A stretch of DNA of 64,000 bases, taken from contig KN817566.1 in assembly GCA_000827495.1 (NCBI GenBank), positions 216,206 to 280,205 on the forward strand, in the 5' to 3' direction. The DNA is from Hypholoma sublateritium FD-334 SS-4. Taxonomy: Eukaryota > Basidiomycota > Agaricomycetes > Agaricales > Strophariaceae. A program made the position numbers and the translations under genes. Below, in pieces: positions 46,038 through 57,309 of the stretch (position 1 is its first letter; each line of letters opens with the position of its first letter). Under the pieces are notes generated by a model. That model saw nothing but the letters and a program-made list of their open reading frames with translations. It did no database searches and was not told the DNA's origin.

Positions 46038-46897
46038 GTAGTTACCTAAGTAGAGAGATATATCCACAGCGGAAACTGCCCACTGGGCAACTCATGCATG
46101 CTCTGCCTGCCAAATGGCTACGTTTTGAGTGCTACGANNTGCCTTTTGCAGTGCTGTGCTTATTTGTTTGCACATTGATGCACATCAAAAGCCAATGTGT
46201 GACCTCTTGCTTGCCTCTATTTACATTGTGCGGGCTCACTCATGTCATATTCTGGCCTCAAATTGAAACAAATGTAAATAATAGCCATCAGCCCAGGNNN
46301 NNNNNNNNNNNNNNNNNNNNNNNNNNNNNNNNNNNNNNNNNNNNNNNNNNNNNNNNNNNNNNNNNNNNNNNNNNNNNNNNNNNNNNNNNNNNNNNNNNNN
46401 NNNNNNNNNNNNNNNNNNNNNNNNNNNNNNNNNNNNNNNNNNNNNNNNNNNNNNNNNNNNNNNNNNNNNNNNNNNNNNNNNNNNNNNNNNNNNNNNNNNN
46501 NNNNNNNNNNNNNNNNNNNNNNNNNNNNNNNNNNNNNNNNNNNNNNNNNNNNNNNNNNNNNNNNNNNNNNNNNNNNNNNNNNNNNNNNNNNNNNNNNNNN
46601 NNNNNNNNNNNNNNNNNNNNNNNNNNNNNNNNNNNNNNNNNNNNNNNNNNNNNNNNNNNNNNNNNNNNNNNNNNNNNNNNNNNNNNNNNNNNNNNNNNNN
46701 NNNNNNNNNNNNNNNNNNNNNNNNNNNNNNNNNNNNNNNNNNNNNNNNNNNNNNNNNNNNNNNNNNNNNNNNNNNNNNNNNNNNNNNNNNNNNNNNNNNN
46801 NNNNNNNNNNNNNNNNNNNNNNNNNNNNNNNNNNNNNNNNNTCCCAAGGCTTTGGGCAGTTTCCGCTGTGGATATATCACTCTACTTAGGCAACTAC
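46038..46897. mobile_element. Inverted-repeat element around an assembly gap
   Basis: The left arm 46038-46082 and right arm 46853-46897 are inverted copies of each other, 43 of 45 bases identical (core TATATCCACAGCGGAAACTG). Similarity continues outward less perfectly for about 30 more bases on each side (TGCATGTATGAA and TTGATACATGAA). Between them are 228 known bases on the left and then 544 N. The inverted pair most likely marks the ends of a MITE or other DNA element whose interior could not be assembled. The family is unknown. The arms lie between the Plavaka gene and the BRR2 pseudogene. Confidence 0.6.
46298..46841. other. Assembly gap (N run)
   Basis: 544 unknown bases, sitting inside the inverted-repeat element. 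Any open frame read across it is meaningless. Confidence 0.95.
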
Positions 46898-47427
46898 CAT
46901 GGGTTGATACATGAAAACAGCAGCCATGGTTGGAGCAACGTCCGCGGATCGCCTTGGACACTTCAGTACATCTCCAGCGAACCTGTCCCTCTGGCTCATT
47001 CCCGAAGTTCACAGATAGCCCGCGTCTCGTTTCGCTCGGCCCCGCCTCTCTGCACCTAGACCGTTACAACGGTGTCTGCACGAGCATCGCAAATCGCGCG
47101 GGCGCCATTCCATGCCCCCGCTCGTTCATAGCCCAACAATAAAGCCATTGCATCCACGTTAGTTGGAAAGCTTACGCGGGCGCTGTTTGTCGACGCTTCG
47201 TCCGCTGCCCCACCTCTAAGGACCGACCACTGCCGCTGCGGCGCTCGCGCAAACTGCAATGTCCGCGTTGGCGCTGTTCCTCGCTGCCCCACCCCTAGGC
47301 ACTCAACATCAGCCCAACGGCGGTTGCGCGAGCTTCGATGATTGCGCGTTCCCCGTTCCACATTTCCCGCTCCCCGTTGACTGTATTTCCAACATTCAAC
47401 AGCTGGCCGCCGGCGCCAGAGCAAGCT

Positions 47428-49080
47428 GCGATGCTACGGCGAATCCTCGTCGGCCTCTCTGATCCTCGTCGGCCTCTCTGCGACGCACCACAACTACCAG
47501 GATGTCGCAACGTTCCTGTGTGTCGACGAGAAGAAGGGACTGTTCTACTTCGATGCGTCGTACAGGCCTTGTGGCCTCAAGCAGCAGTCATTGGCGTCAC
47601 CGGGAAGAAGGCCATCACGCGCTACCAAATCACCAACATATTCTGCTACGAAAATGTCCTCAGCCAGGCCGGGAGGAACCAGACCCTTGTCTTCGTGCAC
47701 TCGCGGAAGGTGACCTCCAGGGCCGCGTGTTTCGGCGGCGGCGTCAAGGACAGAAATTCGCGCGACCTGCTGCCTTTCGCATTCACTATCCATCACGCAG
47801 GCATGACACGCGAGGACCGCAGTGTTGTTGAGGAGCTGTTTGCGGATGGCAGTGTGCAGGTGCTCGTGTTTATTACGACGCTCGCATGGAGCGTTAATCT
47901 CCCTTCACATACGATGATCATCAATGGGCCTCAGATATACGCCCCAGAGAAGGGTCGCTGGGGCGAGCTGTCAAGCCAGGACGTGATGCAGATGCTCGGG
48001 AGCGCGGGTCGGCCGCAGTACGACACCTGCGAAAACATCAGTATCACGAACCACTTGGAGCTACAGTGTTATCTGAACCTGCTGAACTAGCGGCTGCCAA
48101 TTGACTCGCAGTTCATTGCAAAGCTCGCGGACAACCTCAATGCGAAAATTGTGCTGGGCACTGTACGGTTGCTGTACGGAACTGCGACGAGGCGGTTCGG
48201 CTCGGATACACTTACCTGTGCGTTTCCTGCATTTTTCTCTTCATGCACCTGACATCAATATCACGCAAAGTGCGTGCGCATGCTCAAGTCGCCCTCGATG
48301 TACGGTGTTGGCGCGGACTACCAAGAAGACGATATAGGCCTCATCCAGGAACGCACGGACAATGCGCAATCTGCGGCGGTCCTCCTCGAGAAGTGTTCAC
48401 TCATCAAGTACGAGGGTTCTACCAGTCGGTTTACGAGCACGGAGCTCGGACGCATCGCATCGCACTACTACATTACGTATAACTCGATGATGGTGTATAG
48501 CTAGCACCTGCGCCCGACGATGTCGACGCCCGAGCTGTTCCGCGTCTTTGCACTATCGGATGAATTAAAACTCTCGCTGGTGCGTTGCGTTCTTGATGGA
48601 GTTAATATCGGCCCTTATGTTCTTTTAATAAGGTTCACCAAGAAGAAAAGGTCGAGCTCGCCAAGCTCCTCGAGCGCGTGCCAATCCTGAAGAGAGAATG
48701 TCCCTCTCCAAGCGTAGTACAGTTATAGCTTGATGCCGTAACGTCCCTGACTCTCATGTCGTCTTCGTTTATCTTAGGATTTGTCCTTGTTGCGGACATG
48801 GTGTTTATCCAGAAATCCGCTGGCCGGTAAGTTTTCGCCGTTTCCTATTGTTTCATTACTGGTCTCTGATGTTGTACGTGCAGTATTTTGTGCGCGATGT
48901 TCGAGATCTGCTTGAAGTGTGGATGAACCGTCCCAGCGAAGGCTGCGCTCGACCTATGGGTCAGCAGCCTGTAGATATGATGACAAGAAAGACTCAGGCG
49001 TAAACTGAAACAAATCTTGGGCCCCTCTGTCGCAGGTGATCTACGCATCCCACTTGCAGACTCACTTTTATTCGCCAACT
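47428..49080 (+). pseudogene. BRR2-type spliceosomal helicase fragment
   Basis: Degenerate copy of part of the N-terminal helicase cassette of BRR2, the U5 snRNP RNA helicase that unwinds U4/U6. Recognisable pieces in different frames: [37 protein letters not shown], then after a frameshift [20 protein letters not shown] and [10 protein letters not shown], then after loss of about 30 residues [40 protein letters not shown] and [20 protein letters not shown]. An in-frame TAG follows YLNLLN near 48090, and another follows NSMMVYS near 48504. Further blocks are LLEKCSLIKYEGSTSRFTST, LRPTMSTPELFRVFALSDEL and CAMFEICLKCGW. Intron-like inserts with GT..AG ends remain (for example 48222-48269 and about 48580-48633). 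The copy therefore came from DNA, not from spliced mRNA. Confidence 0.8.
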
Positions 49081-49565
49081 TTCCCTAATCCCCATAGACG
49101 TGATTCTATTTTTGCGGTTCTTGTTTACGCCGCATATTTTTTGTATCATGCCACAACGTAAGTTTATCTCCGAGTCATCCTCCGAGCGCGATCCTTATCA
49201 GTTTTTCTGTTAGTATTCCGTTGGACCAGAGTGACTATATTATTTAGGGGCTCCGGAAAAGTGCTTGTTTTCAAACGACTTTCACAAAGTGACGTCTCAC
49301 TTACAATGCTTCTCCAATCCTTGCACAACAATTCCTATTTAAATCCTTTTGGGTTAGGTCTGAGAGCTTGGAGTGCTGCTGCCATGTACTCGAATAGCGA
49401 CCTTGAGTCATTTCTTAGTTGCGCCACCGTAACCTCGCTGCAACCCTGTACATTCGTAATAAATATTCTGACTCACCACCAACCAAGCATCAACCAAACA
49501 CCAACAGCATTGTTCGCTCAAAAGGCATTTGCATTTCGACATAGGAACACCACGAATCCCCCCAA
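49081..49565. other. Region between BRR2 pseudogene and DUF6698-like gene
   Basis: No supported gene. Contains the likely promoter of the next gene. Confidence 0.35.
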
Positions 49566-51255
49566 ATGTCATCTCCTCACTCCCTCGCTCATGAAGCAAC
49601 TTCCGCATCTTCGAATGAAAGTCTACACTCACAACAGGTGCTGCAGGATGTAGCCAGTAACCTTTTTCAGTCTATCTTCCATGGGAGAAAAAGGAAAATG
49701 ATTTCCTTTCATTGTGTATGATATTCTGACTTGTTCGTCTTCCAGGTCGAGGCCGGCATTTCACCCAGTTGTTGGTGAGAAGGAGAACACAGAATCAATT
49801 GTTGATCCAACTGCCTCACCCGCCCCAACGTCTTCCTATAACGGGTATGGACGGATCTTTCAGAGACAGACCAGTCCTTTCATTGCCATAAGTACCATAG
49901 TTGTTGCAGGTATCCTCCATGAGACAGCAGACAGCGGGGACGAGGCAACCGATGATATAGCAAGGTTAGTTCCTTACCCGCCTGCCTTGGCAGACAGCGA
50001 GCTTATACGTGTCATATAGCATGCGAGTGATCCAATGTTGGGATATACTCTGCGGAATAATCCCTAATTTCCGCGAACAAATGCTGCAGCTTTCTGCCGA
50101 TCCAAAAACACGAAGGGCTGTTTGTTCTCAAGTGAGTACATTCTGACCAATAGCCAGCTAGCACGACTTAAATATCCATGTTCTAGATTGGTGCAGGTGC
50201 CGCGGCTGCGCGCTGTGACGATACCGCTGGCCTCAAATCTTGTATCCTGGATTACGTTCTTGCGGACACCGTGGCATCAAGGCAACTTGGGTTGGAACGC
50301 AAAGGGAAAAAGGTTGATCGTGGATTCAACCATCCTATCACCGCGTCGCTGTTGTGCCCCATCAAGTATATGGCTACTGAAGAGTGAGACATTTTATTCT
50401 TATGTTGTCGTAACTCATCCGGAACATCAGGACATTCAACCAACTCAAGACTGGTCTCTTACCCTGCGGCGCATCGTTATTACCACGTTTCCTTTTCCCT
50501 GAAAATCAGGTCTACAACTCAGAGGATGTTGAGGAGGGTTGTTTCCGTGGCCACCTTTTATTGAGGGTAAGTCTTAACGTGAGCAGTGTCATTTCGAATC
50601 ATATCTCAAAGTTCTTTCGGAAAGGTTGCAAAACATGTACTCCAAGGCCCTAGTGCAGCATTGCAAGGCCCAGGATTTCATCGTGGGCGAAAAGGTGTTG
50701 CTGTTTTGATCGATCTGTCCTCTGTTACACGCCCGTTACTTGCGTATTTGGGAATACAGGCATGTTCTCATCACATTGTATTTTCTTTTTTTCTGACTAA
50801 ATTATTTTGGTCAATTCAGACCCATTTTTCCCTGACATCTGCAGCCACCTGGGACAGGATTGTCGGCATGTTCGACTATAATGAATTCTACTGGAATCTC
50901 TTGGAATTCTTGGAGGGGCCTGAGGGCGAGGACATCATAAAGCTGTTTAATTAGTACGTCGCAGAAGCAACTCCCTTTTCATGTTTCTATTATTCTTACC
51001 GTATCAAATGACAGTCATGTTTTTGGTTTACCAATTGTATCAAAAAGTATCAATACTGATACGGAAGAGTCCGACTTCGACGTCATCAAACTTCAGAGAG
51101 CAGCCAAACGCGCTCGCCTCTCAGCGGTCTCTACTTCTACCATGGCGCCCCCGATGGTGATTACCACGCATGACCAATCAGCAGCAATGGCGGCTACTGC
51201 ATGCGCTGCCATGGAGGCCCCCAACCAACCAACGGGGTCAACCGCTACCACGTAA
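49566..51255 (+). CDS. DUF6698-like protein, multi-exon
   Basis: Multi-exon gene starting MSSPHSLAHEATSASSNESL at 49566 and ending in a Thr-rich tail at 51255. Readable exons: EKENTESIVDPTASPAPTSS (from about 49746), MRVIQCWDILCGIIPNFREQ (from about 50021), IGAGAAAARCDDTAGLKSCI (from about 50188), LERKGKKVDRGFNHPITASL and CPIKYMATE, TFNQLKTGLLPCGASLLPRF and VEEGCFRGHLLLR, KVAKHVLQGPSAALQGPGFH, WDRIVGMFDYNEFYWNLLEF, and a C-terminus FDVIKLQRAAKRARLS. The order GFNHP..LLCP..GP-SA matches the Agaricomycete DUF6698 pattern as I recall it. Function unknown. The intron after AYLGIQ begins GC (GCATGT), an uncommon donor. The first exon junction is unresolved. Confidence 0.55.
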
Positions 51256-53064
51256 GAGTCAGAGTCAGACCAGTCGGCGGCCGCTACAAGCCACTACATA
51301 ACCTGCTGCAAATTCCCGCGTAATTCGTAGACTCCCGTAGTTAGCTACCACATTGGAAGCACAGGTGGCCGCGTCCGTCGTTAACGACTGGAGTTGATGT
51401 TGAATAACTAATTAGCTTAGTCACTATATACTTAAATAAACCATAATTGTATTGTACAAGATTCTGCGCTCACTGGCAATGATATTTTATTACCATCTTT
51501 TATGGAATTTAACCGGTCACCCAAGCCTTGAAGTTTGAACATGATGGCGAAGTCAAATCATTCAGCCGTCAATTGCACAGTGGTCATTCAAATATGGTAA
51601 CGTCTCCACAGCCTGTTCGAAATTATATAGTAGCTCACTCCCTACTACTCCTTTCCATTTTATCAGCACCGCGAGAAAGCTTGTGCATGGCGACAAACAC
51701 TGTATGACATGCACCATATTACCATCCCGTTTTGACTTAACCTGAATTGCCAATATGATAAATTCTTGTGTAAAAATGTGCAACTCTCCTGCCCTGTTGC
51801 CGCTTGTCCTGAACTGTCGACCTTGATAAGCTTGTGAAGCTTACGCATAGCCACAAATATTATACTACATATGATATCTCCGCATCCAGTTGATGGAGTA
51901 TAAGCTATTAGTAGTTATAAGCAGGCTGATTTGACTTGTACGATAACCCATTCATGACAATGGCATATAAACCTTTATCGGATCTTGTGTAGTTGTCAAG
52001 CCTTGGACTCATTGTCAAGCTCAAGATGCCTGCTTAAAGTTCAGGATCTTGTGAGACATCCACATAGCCACTAATCTGGCCAAGGCTTGTTTCCAGCCGT
52101 AGGTCCCATTTGCCAAATGTGTCTATTGCGGCACTTATAAGGTGTGGCAAGGATATATAATCTTTTTCCCGTTTTGCTGATGATAATTTGCTGCTAACAA
52201 TCGCACACAAGAATTTCTTACGCACATAAAACAAAGCTAAAAAAGCAGATGGACGAGCTATTATTCCAGCAGTAATCTAGAAGGACATATCTCATCGTCT
52301 TACATAAATAATTGTATCCTACCTCCGATTTATTCTGTGTTAAGTTGCGCTGCTGTAGTAGATCTCTAGTATTTCCCTTTTCGGAAATAGAGGTGCCAAA
52401 ACAAGTACACTAATATAATATCATAATGATCAATAGGCTGGAGAGAAATGAAGCCATGCATTACTACATATTGTATCTATAGTAAGCGTTATATGTACTA
52501 GTTTCTGTGCTAGTGACTCAGGCCACAGGATCGACGCTCCTTATCCCAGCCGGAAAATGCAAAGTCGATACTGGTGTGTTGGCGGTTTCGACAGCGCTCA
52601 GCCATTCACAACGGTTGATGGTGTTCGTAACGTCACCTGAGGCGGGTGGAGCTACTGAGCTAGATACAAGAGCCTGTATTTTCGGGTACAGGCGGCTGTT
52701 ATCATATTTATAAACTTCTAGAAATAATAAAAGGCTCGAAGTCGGAATGAAGTCGCTTAGAGGTGCACACTGCACACAAGATTCTTTTAATTGTAATCGT
52801 TTTTATCAGAGATACGTTATAAATGCTGAAACTTGGCTGCTCCGGAGAATGCAGTGACGGTTGTGGGCAGAGAATCACTGCCTATTAGTAGTAGTATACT
52901 GCCTTGCATAGCCTCTTATTGTCACATAAGATTTGACACGCACTGCCTTTATCAGTTGCTATATATTACCTTGACATGGTATCGTAGATTACCAACTCGA
53001 ACGCTCACTGGCAACTCAACCATCCCAGCACATCCTATTAGCTGACTCTCATCTGATTACACAA
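51256..53064. other. AT-rich intergenic region
   Basis: About 1.8 kb of AT-rich DNA with only short frames on the minus strand (51562-51854, 52034-52234, 52518-52775) and no recognised domain. Sequence around 51690-51860 repeats the theme CATAGCCACAAA / CATGGCGACAAA, suggesting a diverged repeat, but it was not resolved. Confidence 0.4.
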
Positions 53065-54635
53065 ATGATTTCCCTACCTGTAGAGATATGGATCCTTATC
53101 GCGCACCACCTATCCAACAACGATCTCCGTGTAGCATTCTGCGTCAATCAAGCGCTTTTCCATGCTTACATGGACCGATGTTGGGGAAAGGTCATTCTGG
53201 AGACCCAGGATATGGCTGAGGCCATGCATCTGCTCGAAAGATTATCGTAAGGAGGCTGCTTATACGCGCGCAGATGAATGGGGACTGACGTCAGATACAG
53301 CGATCCATTTGTCGCCTACAAAGTCAACGATCTCGTTCTCCGCTTCAACAACCACAAGTTAGCAAAACCATTCCGCCAGCTCCAACAACACTTGGGGTCT
53401 GCCTTGAGAGGACGCATCAAGACCACCGTGGATTTCATCAAACATGCGCTGCGCCGTTCGCGGGAACCCGACCTTCCTGATGTTGTGGAAAAACTCATCA
53501 TTTGCGTACCGGGCTTCGTCAATGTCCATATCCTGGACATTGAGTCCTGTCAAGGCTGCATCCCACAAACGTATGACCTAACCCCGCTTTTTAAAGCGTT
53601 CTGGGCAGCGTTTGGGGGCAATTTGATGTTCTTGAACATTATTAGCGGCAGCGTCGAGACCTACCGCAGTATATTGTTGTCCACCCCAGTGCTCACTAGT
53701 TCCCTCCAGGGTCTTACCATAGATTTTTCCAGCCACAACTTCTCGGAAGATAGAGCCATTGAAAAGGACGTCATCTGCTCCCTCGTCGCGCCCTTTGTCA
53801 AGAGCTTGAGCGCATATCTTGTATCCCTGTGCATTACGTGCCACCCTGGCGTGCCATGGGATATGTCGCCCGTGTTCATCGAGTGCAATTCTTTCCCATG
53901 TCTTCAAAACCTGTTCATCTCAATGGAAGTTGAAGAGGGGAACCGCAATCTGATAGGACTCGAGAAAATTGTTTCAAACTCGAAGGCATTGCGGCGTCTC
54001 CAAACATATCTATTCCCGTCGTTGCTAAATCTGGACGATGGTCAGCTCAGCCGATGGCATCTGAAATGCCTCCAGGAAAAAGAGTCCTTGGGGCAGCTTC
54101 AGGAGCTCGAAATTTTCTCGGAAGCACTGGGCTGGGGTGCTCTGTCAACCATCCTTGCCTATATCAAGCGCACGTCAGCAACACTATGTCGTCTCACCAT
54201 CCGAGGTCGATACCTTGTACAAGAGGAGATAACGGCGGTTATCAAGGCGGCCTCGGATTGTCCTGCACTACGATATTTCTCGTTTAATATCTGCGTCTGT
54301 TGCTTCAAGATCCAGGTTATTGACGACATGGCGGTTTTTCTTCCGAACTTGGAGGGCTTGTCTATAACCCTTTCGCCAAGCAGAAGTGAATGTGAGCATG
54401 CAACGCTATGGGTGAGTTCGAGCTCTTCAGATAAAGTCGGACCTAGCTGATGTCAATCTTTAAATCTCCCCAACAGAGTGAATTTACAACTGGGCTGGAG
54501 ACACGGACTTATAATACCTGGAAACTCAAGGCCATATCTATTTGCCATGACAATTGGTTATGGGTTAATGCCGCGCAATCGCAATTTTTGTTGAAAAGAG
54601 AAACATACAATGACGAATTTGCCGTGGTTTATTGA
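53065..54635 (+). CDS. F-box-like / LRR-like protein (paralog 2)
   Basis: 483-aa paralog of the genes at 13527 and 55093. Exons 53065-53246, 53301-54411 and 54477-54635 (sum divisible by three). The N-terminal F-box-like segment is MISLPVEIWILIAHHLSNND. The first exon is 182 bases, as in paralog 3, and splits the same Ser codon before DPFVAYKVNDL. The body has leucine-rich blocks (TYDLTPLFKAFWAAFGGNL, LQGLTIDFSSHN, LCRLTIRGRYLVQEE, LRYFSFNICVCC). The last exon starts SEFTTGLETRTYNTWKLKAI. A probable SCF substrate receptor, substrate unknown. It lies in tandem with paralog 3, 457 bases upstream of it, so local duplication is likely. Confidence 0.78.
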
Positions 54636-55092
54636 TAGTGTACTGTCGCATTACCGTCGATACCTTTGGAATGATTTCGGTGCCGGTGGCATCTCGGTTC
54701 AATTATGCTGAAGGAGCCGGCGTTTTACTTCAACTTAGGCCAGCTGTTACTCATTGTTGAAGCAATTCGACGTAGAGATTCAGCATATGTCGGTCGCGTA
54801 TATAGGGACGGGGTACTTACTATCGTTCGCAGTTCCTAATTCCGCTTAATTTTGGAGAAACAAATAAACATCTTCGTATTGTCCATTATCAAACTGAGAT
54901 GGGTGAGTTGCGGAGCCTTTTGATCAACAGAAGGGTGTCGTGTACGTACTTAGTTTCCACACGAGGCTGTGTACAACGCTGCCGCAAATTGCTCGTCTTA
55001 TTTAATCGCTTGACACGGTCCGATAGCAATCTGCTTTCTGGGTTCGCTCAGCGCTCACCTCTCCGATTGAGCTGATATCTGCATCGACGGAG

Positions 55093-56616
55093 ATGATTGA
55101 CTTACCTTTGGAATTGTGGCTCCGTATCGCATATTTCCTCGACAATGATGACTTGGACAGGATGTTCACGGTCAACAGGCCACTATTCAATGCGTCTATG
55201 GACCACCGCTGGAGAAAAGTCGTCTTTGAGACCCGAAGCCTCGGCAGGGCGATGCAACTTCTCGAAAGATTATCGTGCGTATGTTCGATAGCGTATGCCT
55301 AGATGGTCGACAAATGAATTTGCGAATTAGGGATCCATTCATTGCTGAGAAACTAAAAAGCCTTCAAATCGTTTTCAACACACACGCCAGAAAGCCGCCC
55401 GCTGCATTTGCCCTGAAAAACCGCATGAAAGGTACTTTGGCGTCGCTGAAGACCGCGCTGAACCACTCCCGCAAAGCGACGTTAACCGACTTTGTGACGG
55501 AACTGGTCGCGTGCGTACCGACCTTCACAAACGTCCGTGACCTGACTATCGACTGTTGGGACTTCCCACAGGCGGACGGGTACGATCTCTCGTCAATATA
55601 TAAAGGCTTCTGGGCGGCGTTCGGGAACAATTTGGAGTGCCTGACGCTCATGGGGAACCTGGAAAGCCATAACAGCGTAATATCGTCGGCACCAACGCTC
55701 AGCAGTGCGCTTAGGCATTTGCGTATCGATTTCGGGGAGAATCTCTATGGGAGCAATCCAGACACGCACCACGAGATCTTAGCCAGCGTCATCGCGCCCT
55801 TCGTCAGGAGGTTGAGCCCACATCTTGAAGGGCTCAAGATATGGTGCTGGGCGACGCTCGACATGTCCCCGTTCTTCGCTGCGTGCAACTCGTTCCCGCA
55901 GCTCGAGTACCTGGCCGTCCGCATGGCATTTGACAAGACACTGCGCGAGCCGTCCGGCCTGGGGGCCCTCCTTTGCAACACCGCGAAAACGGTGCGTCAG
56001 CTCGAGATGCGGCTTAACCCGTCGCAATTTCATACAAATGTGGCGCTGGAAGCGGAGCTCGGGCGCTGGCTGCTGGAATGCCTGAGCGACGAGCAGTGCA
56101 TGCTACAGGTACGCGAGCTCGACCTGTACCCGACGTCAACGGGTGATGGGCTGGCGGTCGTCCTCACCAGCGTTGGGCGTGTGTCTACGACGCTCCGCAG
56201 GCTTATTATCCGTGACCGGTATCTCGTGCACACAGAGGTGCTGGAGATCATTGACGCGTTGTCGGCGTGCCGGGGGCTGCGGTACCTCCGCATGAATGTC
56301 CTGCGCCTCGACATTGACATCATGGATCGCATGGCAGCTCGTCTGCCGAGCCTGGAAGGCCTGTGGTTGTCTCTTGGGGACTACAATCCAACGGGGTTAA
56401 GGGTGCGCCATTTTGCTCCAGATGCTTCTGCGTTATCACCAACTTTACTTCTAGAGCGAGCTCTTAGAGGCGCTAGTGGCGAGGCAGTACAAGTGGAAAG
56501 TGGAAGATTTGTCCTTGTGGCAGGGTGGGGCGGAGGTCAGCGTGGACGTAATGCGCAGGTTCAGCGCTGCCATTCCTGGGATTGAGAGCTTCTTTGAGAG
56601 AGGACACAAGCTGTGA
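55093..56616 (+). CDS. F-box-like / LRR-like protein (paralog 3)
   Basis: 471-aa protein, exons 55093-55274, 55331-56402 and 56455-56616. The N-terminus MIDLPLELWLRIAYFLDNDD is F-box-like. The middle contains DPFIAEKLKSLQIVF, SSIYKGFWAAFGNNLECLTL, WATLDMSPFFAACNSFPQLE, LRRLIIRDRYLVHTEVLEI and LPSLEGLWLSLGDYN. The last exon is SELLEALVARQYKWKVEDLS to the stop. If the second intron is not spliced the frame still reads on to 56585 with a different C-terminus, but the spliced tail matches the paralogs (W-K-L/V-x-x-I/L) and is preferred. The DNA is GC-richer than paralog 2, which suggests the tandem copies are not very recent. Confidence 0.8.
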
Positions 56617-57309
56617 TACCTAGAACACTGCAGAGTCCATCAGGAAGAGAACTTGTTCCAGAAATTCTTTGTTCGAGCTTGGGTTTCCCCAGGGTTTCCC
56701 ATAAGACTGGAAAGTTTACGTTGAAAACATGACAAACAGAGGAGAACCCAGGAAATTCTTGTTTGAGGCTTTGTCAGTGCATGTTCGGCATTGCGGCAAC
56801 GTTGAGGCAGGTCAAAATCTGCAGACCATACCTAAGTTTTCCCCTTTTTCTCAATCCTCCTTTCTAAGGCTCGGAAGAAAGAGTTACACCTTACGCTGGT
56901 ACTTACTCATAAACCCAATGTGGGTGCAATTTTTACTTGCGTATGGTCAGAATGAGTCAGGCAGGCCGGAAGATACCGAACCGAGGCGTCGGCAGGATAA
57001 GTTTTGAATAGGGCGAGCCGAGGCGACGTGTAATAAAAAACAGGCTTACAAGTGAACCACGACCATCGCTCATCATCCCACCTCGATATCGTCAGCTCTT
57101 CAACATTCTGTCTCTCCACACCCCCCATTCACACAGCGCCCTCTTCTGTTACGGCAGAGGATTCATGCTTCGACCTCCAATTGCTATACCAAAGGATAAA
57201 AGATATTTGCCCAGATCCCCCACTCGTTTTGTGAGTAAGCACCATCTTGCGGCTGGCGCCAGTGGCTTACCCATCGTTCCAGCGTTAAAAACCCTTTCAA
57301 TTGCCCAAC
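56617..57309. other. Intergenic region upstream of eIF5
   Basis: No gene. The pyrimidine-rich stretch at 57070-57140 is typical of promoters of highly expressed fungal genes and may serve eIF5. Confidence 0.35.

Noticed and set aside
46028..47059. A 343-residue open frame across the N run
   Set aside because: It is open only because the N run translates as unknown residues; the flanking sequence is non-coding and part of an inverted repeat.
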